Shown here: positions 17,572-27,586 of the stretch, in pieces
Layout: every line of letters starts with the position of its first letter
How positions within the stretch are numbered: the first letter of the stretch is position 1
Source: Pseudomonas sp. TTU2014-080ASC
Lineage (GTDB): Bacteria > Pseudomonadota > Gammaproteobacteria > Pseudomonadales > Pseudomonadaceae
DNA: 64,000 nt
Assembly (NCBI RefSeq): GCF_001446935.1
Contig: NZ_LKKK01000001.1
Location: 1,116,001-1,180,000, forward strand
Reading direction: 5' to 3'
Position numbers and translations under genes: made by a program
The notes under the pieces: generated by a model
The model's database searches: none
What the model was told of the DNA's origin: nothing
What the model saw: only the letters and a program-made list of their open reading frames with translations

Positions 17572-19587
17572 TTAAACCCTGAATGCCCCAATCAGCTGCT
17601 TCAACCGCGCAACCAACACCGACAACTCGCGGCTGGCCTGTTCGGTCTGCCCGGCACCTTCGGCGGTCAACTCACCGGCTTGGCTGATCTGGACGATGTT
17701 CTGGTCAATATCGTGGGCCACCGCCGTCTGCTCTTCAGCGGCTGTAGCGATCTGCTGGTTCTGGTCAACGATCATGCCGACTGCACTGAGGATATTCTCC
17801 AGCGCCTGCTGCACCTGCCCCGACTCGCTGACAGTGCTATCGGCCATCTGATGGCTGGTGTTCATGGTCTTAACCGCAGCACCCACGCCATTTTGCAGCC
17901 TGGCAATCATTGCCTCGATTTCCGCCGTGGACTGCTGAGTGCGCTTGGCCAGGTTGCGTACTTCATCGGCAACCACAGCAAAACCACGCCCTTGTTCGCC
18001 GGCACGGGCGGCTTCAATCGCAGCGTTCAGCGCCAGCAGGTTGGTCTGCTCGGCAATGCCTTTAATCACATCCAGCACTTGGCTGATCGACTGGCTGTCG
18101 CTGGCCAGTTGATTAATCACCACCACCGACTGATCAATCTCCCCAGCCAAGCGCTGAATACTGCCGACCTGAGATTCCACCAGCGCACGGCCAGTCACCG
18201 TTTCATCATTCACACTCTGCGCACTGCCCACCGCAGCAGCCGCACTGCTGGCGACCTCCTGCGCGGTGGCTGACAACTCGTTCATTGCCGTGGCGATCAG
18301 GTCAATCTGGCTGCGCTGCCCGGTAACGGCCTTGTTGCTCTCTGCCGAGACATGCTCAACCCGCTCAGCCTGGCGTTCCACTTCGCTCACAGTCTGACCG
18401 ACACGCTCAATCAGCTCGCGAATCTTGCGCACCGTTTGGTTAAACAGCGTGCTCAGCTCACCCAGCTCATCCTGGCTGTGCGCCTTAATGCTGACGGTCA
18501 TGTCACCGCCAGCAACCTGATTCATCACCTGCCCCAGACGCTTGAGCGTGGAGCGGATCGACACATAAAAGCCGCTGTACAGATAAACGATCAGTAGGAA
18601 TACCGCCACCAGCGCCACCACCAGCAACACCATCTGCATGCGGTTGTCGGCCAGACGCTCCTGCAGCTGCTCATCCAGCAGAGACAAGATGCCGTCCTGC
18701 AATGCCGTAGTTTTATCGATATTGGCGCTGACTTCATCGAAGTACTGCATCCACGGTGTTTCCAGCGTGTCAGCCACTACGACCTGATCTTCAAAAATCA
18801 CCGCAGAGGCTTTCAGGCTTTCCAGGCTCTGCTCAGCCAATCCCGGCAAAGATGAATGCTCAGGCACATTACGCAGGTGCACGGCGTACTCGCCTTGGAG
18901 GCGTTCCACGTCCAGCAAAATGGTGTCAAAGGTGGTGCTGGCCGATGAGTTGAGATAGCCCTGCGACAACGAGCTGGAGCCCACTGCCCGCCCCTTGCTA
19001 AGCAGCGCAGTGATTTTCGGGGTTTCTACAGTGATCAGCTCCACCAACTGGCGCACAGTACTGTCGAGATCCTGAATCAGCCCTGCCTGGCTGGCGATCA
19101 GGCGCACAAACACCTGATTCCCCGCCTGCACCCGCTCTGCCAGACCGATCTTGCCTTGTAGCGAGGTTTCCGCCTTAACTGCGGCCAACCCAGCCAACAG
19201 CTGATCACGCTCGGCATCGAACGCGCTGACCAATTCCTCATCCCGGCTCGGAGAGGCCATGCCTTGCAGCAACGTAGTGATCTGCGTGTGCAGCGCATCC
19301 AAGCGCTTATCCACCTCACCGCCCTGTCCGGATTGGCCGACCACCGAATTCACGTCGGTGTAGGCGGAATAATCTTCCAGCATACGACGCAACTTCAGAC
19401 TGTCCGACAGCAAGCTCAAGCTCTGCTGTGCGGTCTGAGTACTCACAGTCTGCTGATAGGATTCTTGTACAAGAAAGAAGTTAGTGACCAGCATCGGCAA
19501 GAAGAACAGCACACTGATCAGGCTGAACTTCATTCCAAAGCTGAGGCGATTCATAAGCGCGATAGCCGGATAGAGAACGGACTTCAC
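17572..19587 (-). CDS. Methyl-accepting chemotaxis protein
   Basis: A 671-aa inner-membrane chemoreceptor. TM1 is near residues 19-40 and TM2 near 318-340, with a long (about 275-residue) helical periplasmic sensor region between them whose ligand I cannot infer. A HAMP domain follows, then a cytoplasmic coiled coil with the invariant hairpin tip [18 protein letters not shown]. Position next to ampE matches the MCP found there in P. aeruginosa. It would signal through CheW/CheA; no che genes are in the window. Confidence 0.93.
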   Translation of the reverse strand: MKSVLYPAIALMNRLSFGMKFSLISVLFFLPMLVTNFFLVQESYQQTVSTQTAQQSLSLLSDSLKLRRMLEDYSAYTDVNSVVGQSGQGGEVDKRLDALHTQITTLLQGMASPSRDEELVSAFDAERDQLLAGLAAVKAETSLQGKIGLAERVQAGNQVFVRLIASQAGLIQDLDSTVRQLVELITVETPKITALLSKGRAVGSSSLSQGYLNSSASTTFDTILLDVERLQGEYAVHLRNVPEHSSLPGLAEQSLESLKASAVIFEDQVVVADTLETPWMQYFDEVSANIDKTTALQDGILSLLDEQLQERLADNRMQMVLLVVALVAVFLLIVYLYSGFYVSIRSTLKRLGQVMNQVAGGDMTVSIKAHSQDELGELSTLFNQTVRKIRELIERVGQTVSEVERQAERVEHVSAESNKAVTGQRSQIDLIATAMNELSATAQEVASSAAAAVGSAQSVNDETVTGRALVESQVGSIQRLAGEIDQSVVVINQLASDSQSISQVLDVIKGIAEQTNLLALNAAIEAARAGEQGRGFAVVADEVRNLAKRTQQSTAEIEAMIARLQNGVGAAVKTMNTSHQMADSTVSESGQVQQALENILSAVGMIVDQNQQIATAAEEQTAVAHDIDQNIVQISQAGELTAEGAGQTEQASRELSVLVARLKQLIGAFRV

Positions 19588-19855
19588 GATAGATCTCCAC
19601 GTTCTAATTATTTTTGTGGACGCTTATTGCGCAGACGCTCTAGCGGCATCGTGCACGAACTTGTCTGTAGGCCTGCAGCTTAGCGCCGCTGCTGTACAGC
19701 AGTTTTGAGACGGATGTCACAAACACAGCAGCCACACGACTCGACATATATACCCTGTATCGACTACGCGGTGTGTAACTTAAGGTTAATTGTCCCCGCC
19801 CGCTGAATCACTGCATTTGCCCCGCAACTGGCGGCTAGAGCCGCCAGTTTCAGCG

Positions 19856-20692
19856 TCAGATCAGCAAAATCCACACCGCAATCAAGGCGTACCAAAGCAT
19901 TGCCGTACGCACCAGCAGCTGCCAGAGACTATCCAGCGTGGTGACGCCCTCTTCACCCAAGCTTGGTTCCGGCAGCTCAGCCGCGGCCCGCGCAGTCATG
20001 TTGGCCAACTGAGCCGCACTGATATCCCAGCTCAGCAGTTCATGCAGCAAGCTGCGGCTGACGGCAGCGAAGTTGCCCACCAGGGCAAAGCTTAAGGCCA
20101 GAATCCGCACCGGCAGCCAATCGAAACCATGACGTACCTGCAGGGCAATGTCCTTCAGCGTCGGCTGTTGGCTGTGCTCAGCCAGCAGCGCAACCAAACG
20201 GTAAGCCAGCGCCGCCAGCGGCCCCAGTAAGGCATACCAGAAGATCACCGCAAAAAAGCTCTGAAACGCCTGCCAGACCATGTACTTCTGCACACATGCC
20301 AGCAGCGTCGAAGCCTCTTCAGCCTCAATATTCAGGTCACGCTGTGCCACCAAATACGCAGCCTCGGCATCACCGCGCCGCCAGCTATCACGAAACGGCC
20401 CAAGCGCCGCCTGCAAATCACCCCGGCCTAAGCTGTAGATCACCACCAGCAGGTGCACCGGCAACGCCAGCAAACCGTACAGCACAGACTCCAGCGCCAA
20501 CAGAATCAGGCCCAGCGCCAACACCGGCAGTAATACCACTAACAACAGGCTCAGCCATGGCTGAGCACTGTCTTCTTTATTGCCCTCGACTGCACGCAGC
20601 AGGCGCAGAAAAGGACCGTCGTTTTGAATAGGCAACCGCCAGGACGAAAACTTCTCGACCCACAGCACCAGCAACAGCACCAGAAAATTCAT
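19856..20692 (-). CDS. ampE: AmpE family inner-membrane protein
   Basis: A 278-aa integral membrane protein with about four hydrophobic segments and the AmpE N-terminus (LWVEKFSSWR). AmpE is encoded with AmpD and is linked to beta-lactamase regulation and muropeptide recycling, but its mechanism is unknown. It starts 2 bases after the ampD stop, so the pair is one operon. The stop is followed by about 270 bases with no gene before the chemoreceptor's upstream end. Confidence 0.9.
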   Translation of the reverse strand: MNFLVLLLVLWVEKFSSWRLPIQNDGPFLRLLRAVEGNKEDSAQPWLSLLLVVLLPVLALGLILLALESVLYGLLALPVHLLVVIYSLGRGDLQAALGPFRDSWRRGDAEAAYLVAQRDLNIEAEEASTLLACVQKYMVWQAFQSFFAVIFWYALLGPLAALAYRLVALLAEHSQQPTLKDIALQVRHGFDWLPVRILALSFALVGNFAAVSRSLLHELLSWDISAAQLANMTARAAAELPEPSLGEEGVTTLDSLWQLLVRTAMLWYALIAVWILLI

Positions 20693-20694
20693 TG

Positions 20695-21252
20695 CTACTC
20701 CTCGTCTTGCTCAAGCGCACTGCGGTAGCGCTGCCAATCGAAAGCGGGTCCCGGATCAGTCTTGCGTCCGGGAGCAATGTCGCTGTGGCCGCAAATGCGC
20801 GACAGCGTGATTGCAGGATACGCCGCGCGGATAGTTCGGGTCAGCCGCACCAAAGCCGCATATTGTCGCTCAGTGAACGGCAGATCGTCCGTTCCCTCAA
20901 GCTCAATACCTATCGAGAAGTCGTTGCAGTTTTCCCGTCCCTCGAAGCTAGAAACACCGGCATGCCAAGCACGCCCATGACAGGACACGAACTGGGTGAC
21001 GGCCCCATCGCGCTCAATCAGAAAATGTGCCGCCACTTGCAGGCTGGCGATCCCGGCAAAGTATTCGTGAGCGTCTGGCTCAAGGCGGTTCTGGAACAGC
21101 TGATGCACATAGCCGCCACCGAACTGGCCGGGGGGCAGACTGATGTTATGAATCACCAGCAGCGACACCTCAGCCTGCGGGCGTTCATTAAAATTGGGGG
21201 ATGGACAGTGCTGTATGCCAGCGCACCAGCCACTGATTGGGTCCAGCTGCAT
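20695..21252 (-). CDS. ampD: 1,6-anhydro-N-acetylmuramyl-L-alanine amidase AmpD
   Basis: A 185-aa cytosolic zinc amidase that cleaves the peptide from 1,6-anhydroMurNAc during peptidoglycan recycling, thereby keeping AmpR-controlled beta-lactamase silent. Zinc ligands H35, H156 and D166 and catalytic E117 and K164 align with the E. coli residues H34, H154, D164, E116 and K162. The length without a signal peptide marks it as cytosolic AmpD rather than the periplasmic paralogues. Co-transcribed with ampE. Confidence 0.95.
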   Translation of the reverse strand: MQLDPISGWCAGIQHCPSPNFNERPQAEVSLLVIHNISLPPGQFGGGYVHQLFQNRLEPDAHEYFAGIASLQVAAHFLIERDGAVTQFVSCHGRAWHAGVSSFEGRENCNDFSIGIELEGTDDLPFTERQYAALVRLTRTIRAAYPAITLSRICGHSDIAPGRKTDPGPAFDWQRYRSALEQDEE

Positions 21253-21359
21253 AGAGACTCCTCTGAAGAGCCGCCACTCTAGTGCAGCAATCCGCTACGG
21301 CCAAGCCCTGAAAGTTTTAGTCCGGCCGCCACGTTGCAGCCCCATGGCTTCGCGACCGG

Positions 21360-21392
21360 AGTCGCTCCTACTCCACCAGAGTAAGAGCGACT
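21360..21392. repeat. Extragenic palindrome upstream of ampD
   Basis: AGTCGCTC / GAGCGACT arms, extended by imperfect inner pairing (TACTC/GAGTA), match the common Pseudomonas GTAGGAGCGACT extragenic palindrome. It lies between the DUF1631 gene and ampD; without a T-tract it is not a clear terminator. Confidence 0.55.
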
Positions 21393-21416
21393 TAAAGCGC
21401 AAACAGCCAGGCCCCG

Positions 21417-23696
21417 TCACTCGCCCTTGAGCTTGCGCAGATTGCCGATGACCGACTCCAACGCCCGGTCAAACAACAGCGCATCATTCAACAGACGGAT
21501 GGACTGACGACGAAACTCGACCGCCAGGCCCATTCGGGTTTTCTCCAGCACCTTCATGCCATTGCGGTTCACGAAGATGTACTTGCCGGTTGGCTTGATA
21601 AAAGCAGCCAGCTTGCAACGCAGTTTGCGCTCGTCTTCCTGCTGAAACTCCAACCAACTGCCGACGCGCAAGGCATCCACCTGTTGCACGGCCTCATCGT
21701 TGTCATCCAGCTCAACCTCTTGCACAGGCTGCGCCGACTCACCCGGCGCCAGCAGGACGATTTCCTCAACCACTTCAACCATCGCCGGAGCCGGTTCCGG
21801 CTCAGCAGCCTCAGCCACCCCCACCGGTTCCACCAGCAATGGCAGCTCTAGGCCACCGTCATCCACCACAATGGCGGGCTCGCTGCGCACCTCGGCTACA
21901 GGCTTGTCGAAACGTTGCAGCGCCTGCCAATGCAGGGCTTCCAACTGACTGAAGAGCGCCTCGGCAGCGAACGGATCGAAAGCACTGTCTTCAACGCCCT
22001 TACGCAGGGCTTTGACCACCTCCGGCAATACAGCCAGCAGACGCTCACGGTCACCCGGATGATCATGCGGTTCCACGCTCCAGATCAGCTCATCCATGGT
22101 GCTCAGGACGGCTTGCCACTCCGGCGAGGAATCGCCATGTTTGAGGCAAGTCAGCATCAACGTCTTGCTCCAGGCGTCCTGCAGCAAACGCACCACCACT
22201 TCTGGCAAGGTCCGCCCCAACAAACGCTCATTGAGCGCCTGCTCCACGGTCTGACGTGCCAACGCCGCTTTGGCGCTGCCTTCTTCGGCATCCCGGGTGC
22301 GCTGCTCCAGTAGCTCACTGCGACGGCGCTCGTCGCCCATAAAGGCGGTGAAGTCAGCTAACAGATCGGCAAAGATTTGCGGATCATCGGTGAAGTCATT
22401 GAGCAGGCGTTGCACCACCTGCTCGATCTTTTGATACAGATTGTCCCGCTGCGCCTCGCCCTGCTCACTCCAGCCCAGCGCCGCTGCGGCAATTTCATTG
22501 AGCAGGCGTCGTGCCGGATGGCTGCCGCGACTGAAAAAGCTCTTATCGATCACCGCTACTTTCAACATCGGAATCTGCAGGCGTCCAATCAGCGCTTTGA
22601 GCGAGTCCGGCAGCGTGCGGTCGTCGAGAATGAACTCGAACAACATCGACACCAGGTTGATGACGTCCTCGTCCATCTCCCCCACCACCCGCGTCTTGCC
22701 CGATTTAGCACTGGCGCGGGCCAGCAGGTTTTCCAGCTGCTCACGCAGATCGCCGTCTGCCTCAGCCTGCACAGGAGCACGCTGCTGCATGTGCGAAAGC
22801 AGGCGCATCAGGTCATTGCTGGTAATCGGCAATGCATCGGCCGGACGCGGGCGCTGCGGGATGACCGAGCCTCGCGCCTGAGACAGTAAGCCCTGGAGCA
22901 TGCCAAACACTTCCTGCACGCTCTCACCGCTGACCGCAGCGCTGTCAGACTCGCCCGCAGCCATCGCAACATTCACCGGTGCAGCCTGCGGTCGGCGCGG
23001 CGGTACCGACTTGATCTCCGGCAGCACACCAGCCGCCACCAGCAACTCATTGGCCTCGGCGTACAGCTGGCCCAGCTCGCTGAGCACGTATTTGTCGAAC
23101 AGCTTGAGTACGATCAGCTTGACCCGAATTTCCACGCCCAGGCTGCCACAGCAGTCCATAAAGGCCGCACACAGGCTAGCCGGGCCAACCGGGTTATTCT
23201 TCTCATCCAGCTTTTTGCTAACCAATGCATTCAGGCGAGCGGTCAGATGGCCAAGCGCCTGGCCATCGCGACTGATGACCTTAGCCACCATCGACTCGAC
23301 CGCCACCGCCTCCTCCAGTGCATCGTTCTGCACCAGAGAAAGGCTCTCAAAAGACACATTTTCCAGAACCGGGCGACCGATTTCGTACTGATTCAGCGTG
23401 GCAAATTCATCCGCCACCTTGTCCAGAAAAGCGCGCTCGATCTGCTTACGTCGCAGGCGCAGGTCACGCATGGCCTCGAAGAAGGCATTTTGCTCAGCAT
23501 TAGAAGTCGCCCGATCCGCCATCTCAAACAGCGTATCGTCAGCGTTGTCGAACAAAGCCTGTTGAGCCAGCCTCAGCTGCTCGGCGACCTTGTCTCGGAC
23601 CTCGACCAGCACGGCTGGCAGCCTTGCAGTCGGGTGATTGGATTTTTGCTCTGGGTTGACCGTCTTCAGGTGAACCACATTCGCATCAGTTTTCAT
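21417..23696 (-). CDS. DUF1631 family protein
   Basis: A 759-aa cytosolic protein of the DUF1631 family common in Pseudomonas. Nearly all of it is predicted helical, with charged heptad-like stretches. A Pro/Glu-rich linker (about residues 610-675) precedes a compact C-terminal segment of about 100 residues containing SWLEFQQEDERKLRCKLAAF. That last segment looks PilZ-like in pattern (hydrophobic strands around an RCKLA core) but lacks a clear RxxxR c-di-GMP motif, so I do not claim it. The ATG at 23696 gives the full N-terminal DUF1631 start. No operon partners. Confidence 0.75.
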   Translation of the reverse strand: MKTDANVVHLKTVNPEQKSNHPTARLPAVLVEVRDKVAEQLRLAQQALFDNADDTLFEMADRATSNAEQNAFFEAMRDLRLRRKQIERAFLDKVADEFATLNQYEIGRPVLENVSFESLSLVQNDALEEAVAVESMVAKVISRDGQALGHLTARLNALVSKKLDEKNNPVGPASLCAAFMDCCGSLGVEIRVKLIVLKLFDKYVLSELGQLYAEANELLVAAGVLPEIKSVPPRRPQAAPVNVAMAAGESDSAAVSGESVQEVFGMLQGLLSQARGSVIPQRPRPADALPITSNDLMRLLSHMQQRAPVQAEADGDLREQLENLLARASAKSGKTRVVGEMDEDVINLVSMLFEFILDDRTLPDSLKALIGRLQIPMLKVAVIDKSFFSRGSHPARRLLNEIAAAALGWSEQGEAQRDNLYQKIEQVVQRLLNDFTDDPQIFADLLADFTAFMGDERRRSELLEQRTRDAEEGSAKAALARQTVEQALNERLLGRTLPEVVVRLLQDAWSKTLMLTCLKHGDSSPEWQAVLSTMDELIWSVEPHDHPGDRERLLAVLPEVVKALRKGVEDSAFDPFAAEALFSQLEALHWQALQRFDKPVAEVRSEPAIVVDDGGLELPLLVEPVGVAEAAEPEPAPAMVEVVEEIVLLAPGESAQPVQEVELDDNDEAVQQVDALRVGSWLEFQQEDERKLRCKLAAFIKPTGKYIFVNRNGMKVLEKTRMGLAVEFRRQSIRLLNDALLFDRALESVIGNLRKLKGE

Positions 23697-24141
23697 GGTG
23701 CATCTCCGCAGAGAGCCCCTCTTGGGCTACATGCTCTGCACGGTGATCAACTGAGCGTCGTCCCTAACGTCAACTTTTCGGCGTCAATAATCAGAAATTT
23801 CTCAGCATTATAGAGAGCCTTTTCACCAAGCCAAGTTAACTTTTAGCGCGTATTTGATACACATCACAGATAGCAGCAAAGTACCGTGCTTGAGCTGCGG
23901 CGCCGACAAATGGTACGACTGTTCAGCTCCGTACAACCTCGCAAGACGCGCGGAGGCCGCACAGCGGTTTATCCACCAAGCGCCCGCACAGGCCACCACC
24001 ATTGTGAAACCGGCAAATATCCATGGTGGGTGGCCTGCTGCGCAGGCTTACCGCCCCCTACAAAGCCCGTTCCCCTACGCAGCGCTGCGCAAACCCCTCC
24101 CAGCCCCTATAATCCGCAGATTCTTTGAGCCGGAGCCCACC
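23697..24141. other. Intergenic region with divergent promoters, DUF1631 gene / nadC
   Basis: A 445-base gap between divergent genes. About 23780-23880 is AT-rich and is the likely promoter zone for the leftward gene. The rest holds a composite REP element that ends 79 bases before the nadC ATG. No gene or RNA is recognised; an open frame running through it into nadC is an artefact of the repeat. Confidence 0.6.
23943..24062. repeat. Composite REP pair upstream of nadC
   Basis: Two REP-like arms (GCACAGCGGTTTATCCACCA and GGTGGGTGGCCTGC...CCCCCTACA) surround a spacer that is the reverse complement of much of the spacer at 7850-7893 (shared AGCGCCCGCAC and AAACCGGCAAA). It is thus a second, inverted copy of the same element of about 120 bp. 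Confidence 0.75.
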
Positions 24142-24990
24142 ATGCCAAACCTCACCCTTGCCGATCTCACCACAGAAATCGAGGCCAACGTGCGCCGTGC
24201 ACTGGCTGAGGACATCGGCAGCGGCGACATCACAGCCCAACTGATCCCAGCTGAGCGCCTGGCCCGCGCCACCATCATCACCCGCGACAACGCTGTGATC
24301 TGCGGCACCGCATGGGTCGATGCCGTGTTTCGTCAGCTCGACCCACGCGTCGCTGTGCACTGGAATGTTCAGGATGGCCAACGTGCCGAAGCCAACCAGC
24401 CACTGTTCCATCTGGAAGGCCCGGCCCGCGCTCTGCTCAGCGGCGAGCGCGCCGCGCTGAACTTCCTGCAAACCCTGTCTGCCGTATCCACCCGCTGCCA
24501 GCACTATGCAGACCTGGTTAAAGACACCAACGTCAAACTGCTCGACACCCGCAAAACCCTGCCCGGCCTGCGCCTGGCGCAAAAATATGCGGTGACCCAA
24601 GGTGGCTGCCACAACCACCGAATTGGCCTGTACGACGCCTTCCTTATTAAGGAAAACCACATCGCCGCCTGCGGTGGCATTGCCCAAGCCGTCGCCGCCG
24701 CACACAAAATTGCTCCCGGCAAACCGGTAGAAGTTGAAGTGGAAAGTCTCGACGAGCTGCAGCAAGCGCTAGAAGCAGGCGCCGACATCATCATGCTGGA
24801 TGAATTGAATCTGGATGAAATGCGTCAGGCCGTCGCCATCACCCAAGGCCGCGCCAAGCTCGAAGCCTCTGGCGGCGTAAACGAAACTACATTGCGCAGC
24901 ATCGCTGAAACCGGGGTGGATTACATTTCGATTGGCACATTGACCAAGGATATAAAAGCCGTGGACTTGTCCATGCGCTTAAGCCTGTAA
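24142..24990 (+). CDS. nadC: Nicotinate-nucleotide pyrophosphorylase (carboxylating)
   Basis: A 282-aa quinolinate phosphoribosyltransferase, which makes nicotinate mononucleotide from quinolinate and PRPP in de novo NAD synthesis. Family motifs are present: EDIGSGDIT near the N-terminus, [36 protein letters not shown] and the C-terminal EASGGVN / ISIGTLTK. The ATG at 24142 begins the conserved N-terminal helix; 96 further in-frame upstream codons are intergenic repeat. The neighbourhood (ampDE on one side, pilin locus on the other) is the conserved Pseudomonas arrangement. Confidence 0.96.
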   Translation: MPNLTLADLTTEIEANVRRALAEDIGSGDITAQLIPAERLARATIITRDNAVICGTAWVDAVFRQLDPRVAVHWNVQDGQRAEANQPLFHLEGPARALLSGERAALNFLQTLSAVSTRCQHYADLVKDTNVKLLDTRKTLPGLRLAQKYAVTQGGCHNHRIGLYDAFLIKENHIAACGGIAQAVAAAHKIAPGKPVEVEVESLDELQQALEAGADIIMLDELNLDEMRQAVAITQGRAKLEASGGVNETTLRSIAETGVDYISIGTLTKDIKAVDLSMRLSL

Positions 24991-25002
24991 CCCGCTACAT
25001 CA

Positions 25003-25040
25003 AAGCCGCTCCTAGCCACCATCGTGCGCAGGAGCGGCTT
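25003..25040. terminator. Inverted repeat between nadC and the convergent ABC gene
   Basis: AAGCCGCTCCT and AGGAGCGGCTT pair perfectly over 11 bp with a 16-base loop, 13 bases after the nadC stop. It matches the Pseudomonas GTAGGAGCGGC-type extragenic palindrome and probably serves as the transcript end for both convergent genes. Confidence 0.6.
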
Positions 25041-25060
25041 CAGCAGCAAAGACTCAAGAC

Positions 25061-25963
25061 TTAAGCAGTCTGCGCCTCTTCAAGAATTTTGAAGAACACG
25101 GTTTCCAACGACACCGCAGGCTTGATGCTCAACAGATGCCCGCCAACCTGATTGAGCTGAGCTATAAAGGCCGGTAAATCTACCTGCATCACTTCACACT
25201 CATACTCTGCCTCACGCAGCGTGCGCCCACCTTCAACCAGCGGTTGCGCGGCGGAGTAGCGCACCAACATATGGTCCACGCGCTCTGCCGCCAACTCGCG
25301 GGGCGAACGCACAGTGAGCAGTTGGCCTTTATTGATAAAGCCAAAACGGTCGGCAATACGCTCTACGTCGTGCAACACGTGAGAAGTGAAGAAGATCGCC
25401 CCACCCTGCTGTTTGAACTCGGTGAGAATCTCCACCACATCCTTACGCCCAACCGGATCAAGGCCAGACAACGGCTCATCCAGCACCAGCAACTTAGGCT
25501 GAACGACCATCGCATGTGCCAGCGCCACACGCTGCACGTTGCCCTTGGATAACTCGCGAATCTTGCGCTTAGCGTTCTGCGCAATGGAGAAACGCTCCAT
25601 CCAATGCATGCACCACGCATCAGCGTCTTTGCGTTTGATGCCGTACATAGACAGCCCCATACGCAGAATTTCCAAGGGCGTGAACTGCTCATAAAGCGCC
25701 GGCGCTTCCGGCACATAGGCAAGCGGCTTACGCGCCTCCGCCTTATGCGCATCTACACCGTAGATGCTGACTGAGCCTTGATAGTCATTGATGATGTCCA
25801 GCATCACCTTAATCGTAGTGGACTTACCCGCACCGTTTGGACCGACAAAACCGAAAACCTCACCTTCGGACATAGTGAGGTTTACATCCTTCAGGGCCTG
25901 GAGGGTTTTGCCTTTGGTGTGGAAGGTGTGGTTTACCCCCCTAAACTCCATAACTGCGGACAC
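25061..25963 (-). CDS. ABC transporter ATPase (PilH-like)
   Basis: A 300-aa ABC-2-type ATPase with Walker A GPNGAGKSTT (about residues 38-47), signature LSKGNVQRVALAHA and Walker B LLVLDEPLSGLDP. The C-terminal extension of about 90 residues is typical of drug/lipid/sodium exporters. The GTG at 25963 is used because GAGGAGG lies 4 bases upstream. It shares one base with the stop of the preceding 280-aa gene, so it is coupled to it and to the permease. Last gene of the unusual pilin cluster. In Myxococcus an ABC system (PilGHI) beside pilA is needed for pilus formation; a PilH-like role here is an inference from gene order. Confidence 0.8.
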   Translation of the reverse strand: MSAVMEFRGVNHTFHTKGKTLQALKDVNLTMSEGEVFGFVGPNGAGKSTTIKVMLDIINDYQGSVSIYGVDAHKAEARKPLAYVPEAPALYEQFTPLEILRMGLSMYGIKRKDADAWCMHWMERFSIAQNAKRKIRELSKGNVQRVALAHAMVVQPKLLVLDEPLSGLDPVGRKDVVEILTEFKQQGGAIFFTSHVLHDVERIADRFGFINKGQLLTVRSPRELAAERVDHMLVRYSAAQPLVEGGRTLREAEYECEVMQVDLPAFIAQLNQVGGHLLSIKPAVSLETVFFKILEEAQTA

Positions 25964-26805
25964 TATTCCTCCTCTGCCCCAGAAAACTTAATCTGTCTGA
26001 GTACAAAACGATGATCAATAAACTCGTACCCCAACCGCAAAGGATCATCGGGCAGCGTATCAATCAAACCTGCCTCCAATAACTCCTCTGGACTTTCAAG
26101 TTTTTTACCGCGCAATAATTCAAAACGGCGCTGTGCATCACGAAGCAGCACTAGCCCCTTCAAGCGCATAACACGCTTGTTTAGCATGTCTTTTAGCTTC
26201 GCGTCTGCAGACTTATCCCGCTCTGATTCGACAAACTTAATTGCCAGCTCAGCATCCTCAATCTGCTCAGCCCTAATCATGATTGCGAACTTTCTAAAGC
26301 TTGCTGCATTTTGGCTTGATCGCCGGGCTGCCATTTCGAGATAGAGAGAGGCTTGCTCAAGATTCTTTTCAAAAAAGAACTGATTAAACCCATAAAAGAA
26401 AGCTGGGTATTCGTCCCAAAATCTGCAGCTAGCGGCACGCTTCAAAATAGAGCTGCCGACTTGATCCGCCCCCCCCCATGTCAAAAAACCGTTTGCCAGA
26501 TAGTAATTATCTTCATGACATGGATTGAGTTCAGAAACTACTGCTTGAGCTCGCACAAGGTAATCCATGTCCGCTTGTCCGAAATCAACTCCAGTTGCGG
26601 CCAACCTTGCTGTTTCCATGTTCGCGGCAAAAAAACGATCGCCCCCGTACAGAAACAACAAAATTGGAGCTGGTATAACTACACGCCCCCCTGAATCCAG
26701 AGAACTTCCTTTGTAATCGCTCGACTGCATTAAAACAGCATATAAAAACAGCAGAAGGCCCGAAAGCGCAATCGACGCGGTCGGAATGTTGAAGTTACGC
26801 AACAT
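25963..26805 (-). CDS. Single-TM protein with helical repeats, unknown function
   Basis: A 280-aa protein I do not recognise. It has one N-terminal membrane anchor (residues about 10-27) and a mostly helical soluble part resembling TPR-like helical pairs (about 95-230), with two cysteines (in NPCHEDN and AASCRFW). The soluble part is probably periplasmic. Start and stop overlap its neighbours by single bases (TGATG upstream; a stop/GTG overlap downstream), so it is part of one translational unit with the permease and ATPase. Base composition is clearly AT-richer than nadC or pilB. It occupies the place of PilG in a PilGHI-like set; that equivalence is only positional. Confidence 0.65.
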   Translation of the reverse strand: MLRNFNIPTASIALSGLLLFLYAVLMQSSDYKGSSLDSGGRVVIPAPILLFLYGGDRFFAANMETARLAATGVDFGQADMDYLVRAQAVVSELNPCHEDNYYLANGFLTWGGADQVGSSILKRAASCRFWDEYPAFFYGFNQFFFEKNLEQASLYLEMAARRSSQNAASFRKFAIMIRAEQIEDAELAIKFVESERDKSADAKLKDMLNKRVMRLKGLVLLRDAQRRFELLRGKKLESPEELLEAGLIDTLPDDPLRLGYEFIDHRFVLRQIKFSGAEEE

Positions 26806-27575
26806 CAGCTGAAACGCTTATTTTGCAATGCCATAACTGCAAACGCCAAAAATAACACTGCATACCCTAGGGTACCGGCTATCAATAGTGCCCATTGATC
26901 TGGTAGAAATTCAATTTTCCCATAGAGAGCCACGCCCCTAATATCCAAACTACCTAAATCTGGAACTAACCATTTCAACATTGAAATCCCAGACTCTAAT
27001 GGGGCACCGTCCGCAAGCAATTGAATAACGGAATAATATGTTCTTGACACAATCGAAAATCCGATAATTGTAAAAAACAAAAACCCCGTCGAGGAAGTAA
27101 TCATCGATACAAAGACCGAAACAGAGAGAATCACAAAAACATCAAGCAAAAAAAACGCAATAAATATCGCAAAGCCGCTCATTGAAATAGCTGTGGCCTG
27201 CTGATACCCCAGAGAGACAAAGTAAGCCATCCCACCCAATAGAGCCGCCCCAAGGACCACAAGGAAAACCATATATAAGAAAACAGCAAAAAACTTGCCA
27301 AACAAAATATTAGCCCTATTAATGGGCATTGCAAAAGTGCGCAAATAGTACTTTCGAGAGAACTCCCTCGACATAACCTCATGAACAAGAAGAAATAACA
27401 GAAGAGGTGTAAAAAGGCGAAGAGTCGAAATACCAACATCTAAAGCAACTGTAGCAGGTTGCCTACCACTAAATAGCCCCGCACAAAATGCCGATATCGC
27501 AACAAGGGCAACCAGCAGCCCACCCAAAGCAATCAAGTGGCTGCGCCAAATGAGCAAAATTGATTCTTTAAACAT
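26805..27575 (-). CDS. ABC-2-type transporter permease (PilI-like)
   Basis: A 256-aa integral membrane protein with six hydrophobic segments, the topology of an ABC-2 permease, and the family pattern of a cytoplasmic REFSRKYYLRTFAMP stretch between TM2 and TM3. The ATG at 27575 is preferred over that at 27581 because AGGA precedes it at usable spacing. It is followed by the 280-aa protein and the ATPase with 1-base overlaps. The gene is strikingly AT-rich: I count 45 G/C in the 120 bases 27061-27180 (38%), against 36 of 60 at the start of pilB. That points to horizontal acquisition of the cluster. Confidence 0.75.
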   Translation of the reverse strand: MFKESILLIWRSHLIALGGLLVALVAISAFCAGLFSGRQPATVALDVGISTLRLFTPLLLFLLVHEVMSREFSRKYYLRTFAMPINRANILFGKFFAVFLYMVFLVVLGAALLGGMAYFVSLGYQQATAISMSGFAIFIAFFLLDVFVILSVSVFVSMITSSTGFLFFTIIGFSIVSRTYYSVIQLLADGAPLESGISMLKWLVPDLGSLDIRGVALYGKIEFLPDQWALLIAGTLGYAVLFLAFAVMALQNKRFS

Positions 27576-27586
27576 TGCCATCCTGA

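Noticed and set aside
21417..23696. C-terminal PilZ c-di-GMP domain in the DUF1631 protein
   Set aside because: The segment has a PilZ-like hydrophobic pattern but I cannot find the RxxxR and D/NxSxxG motifs.
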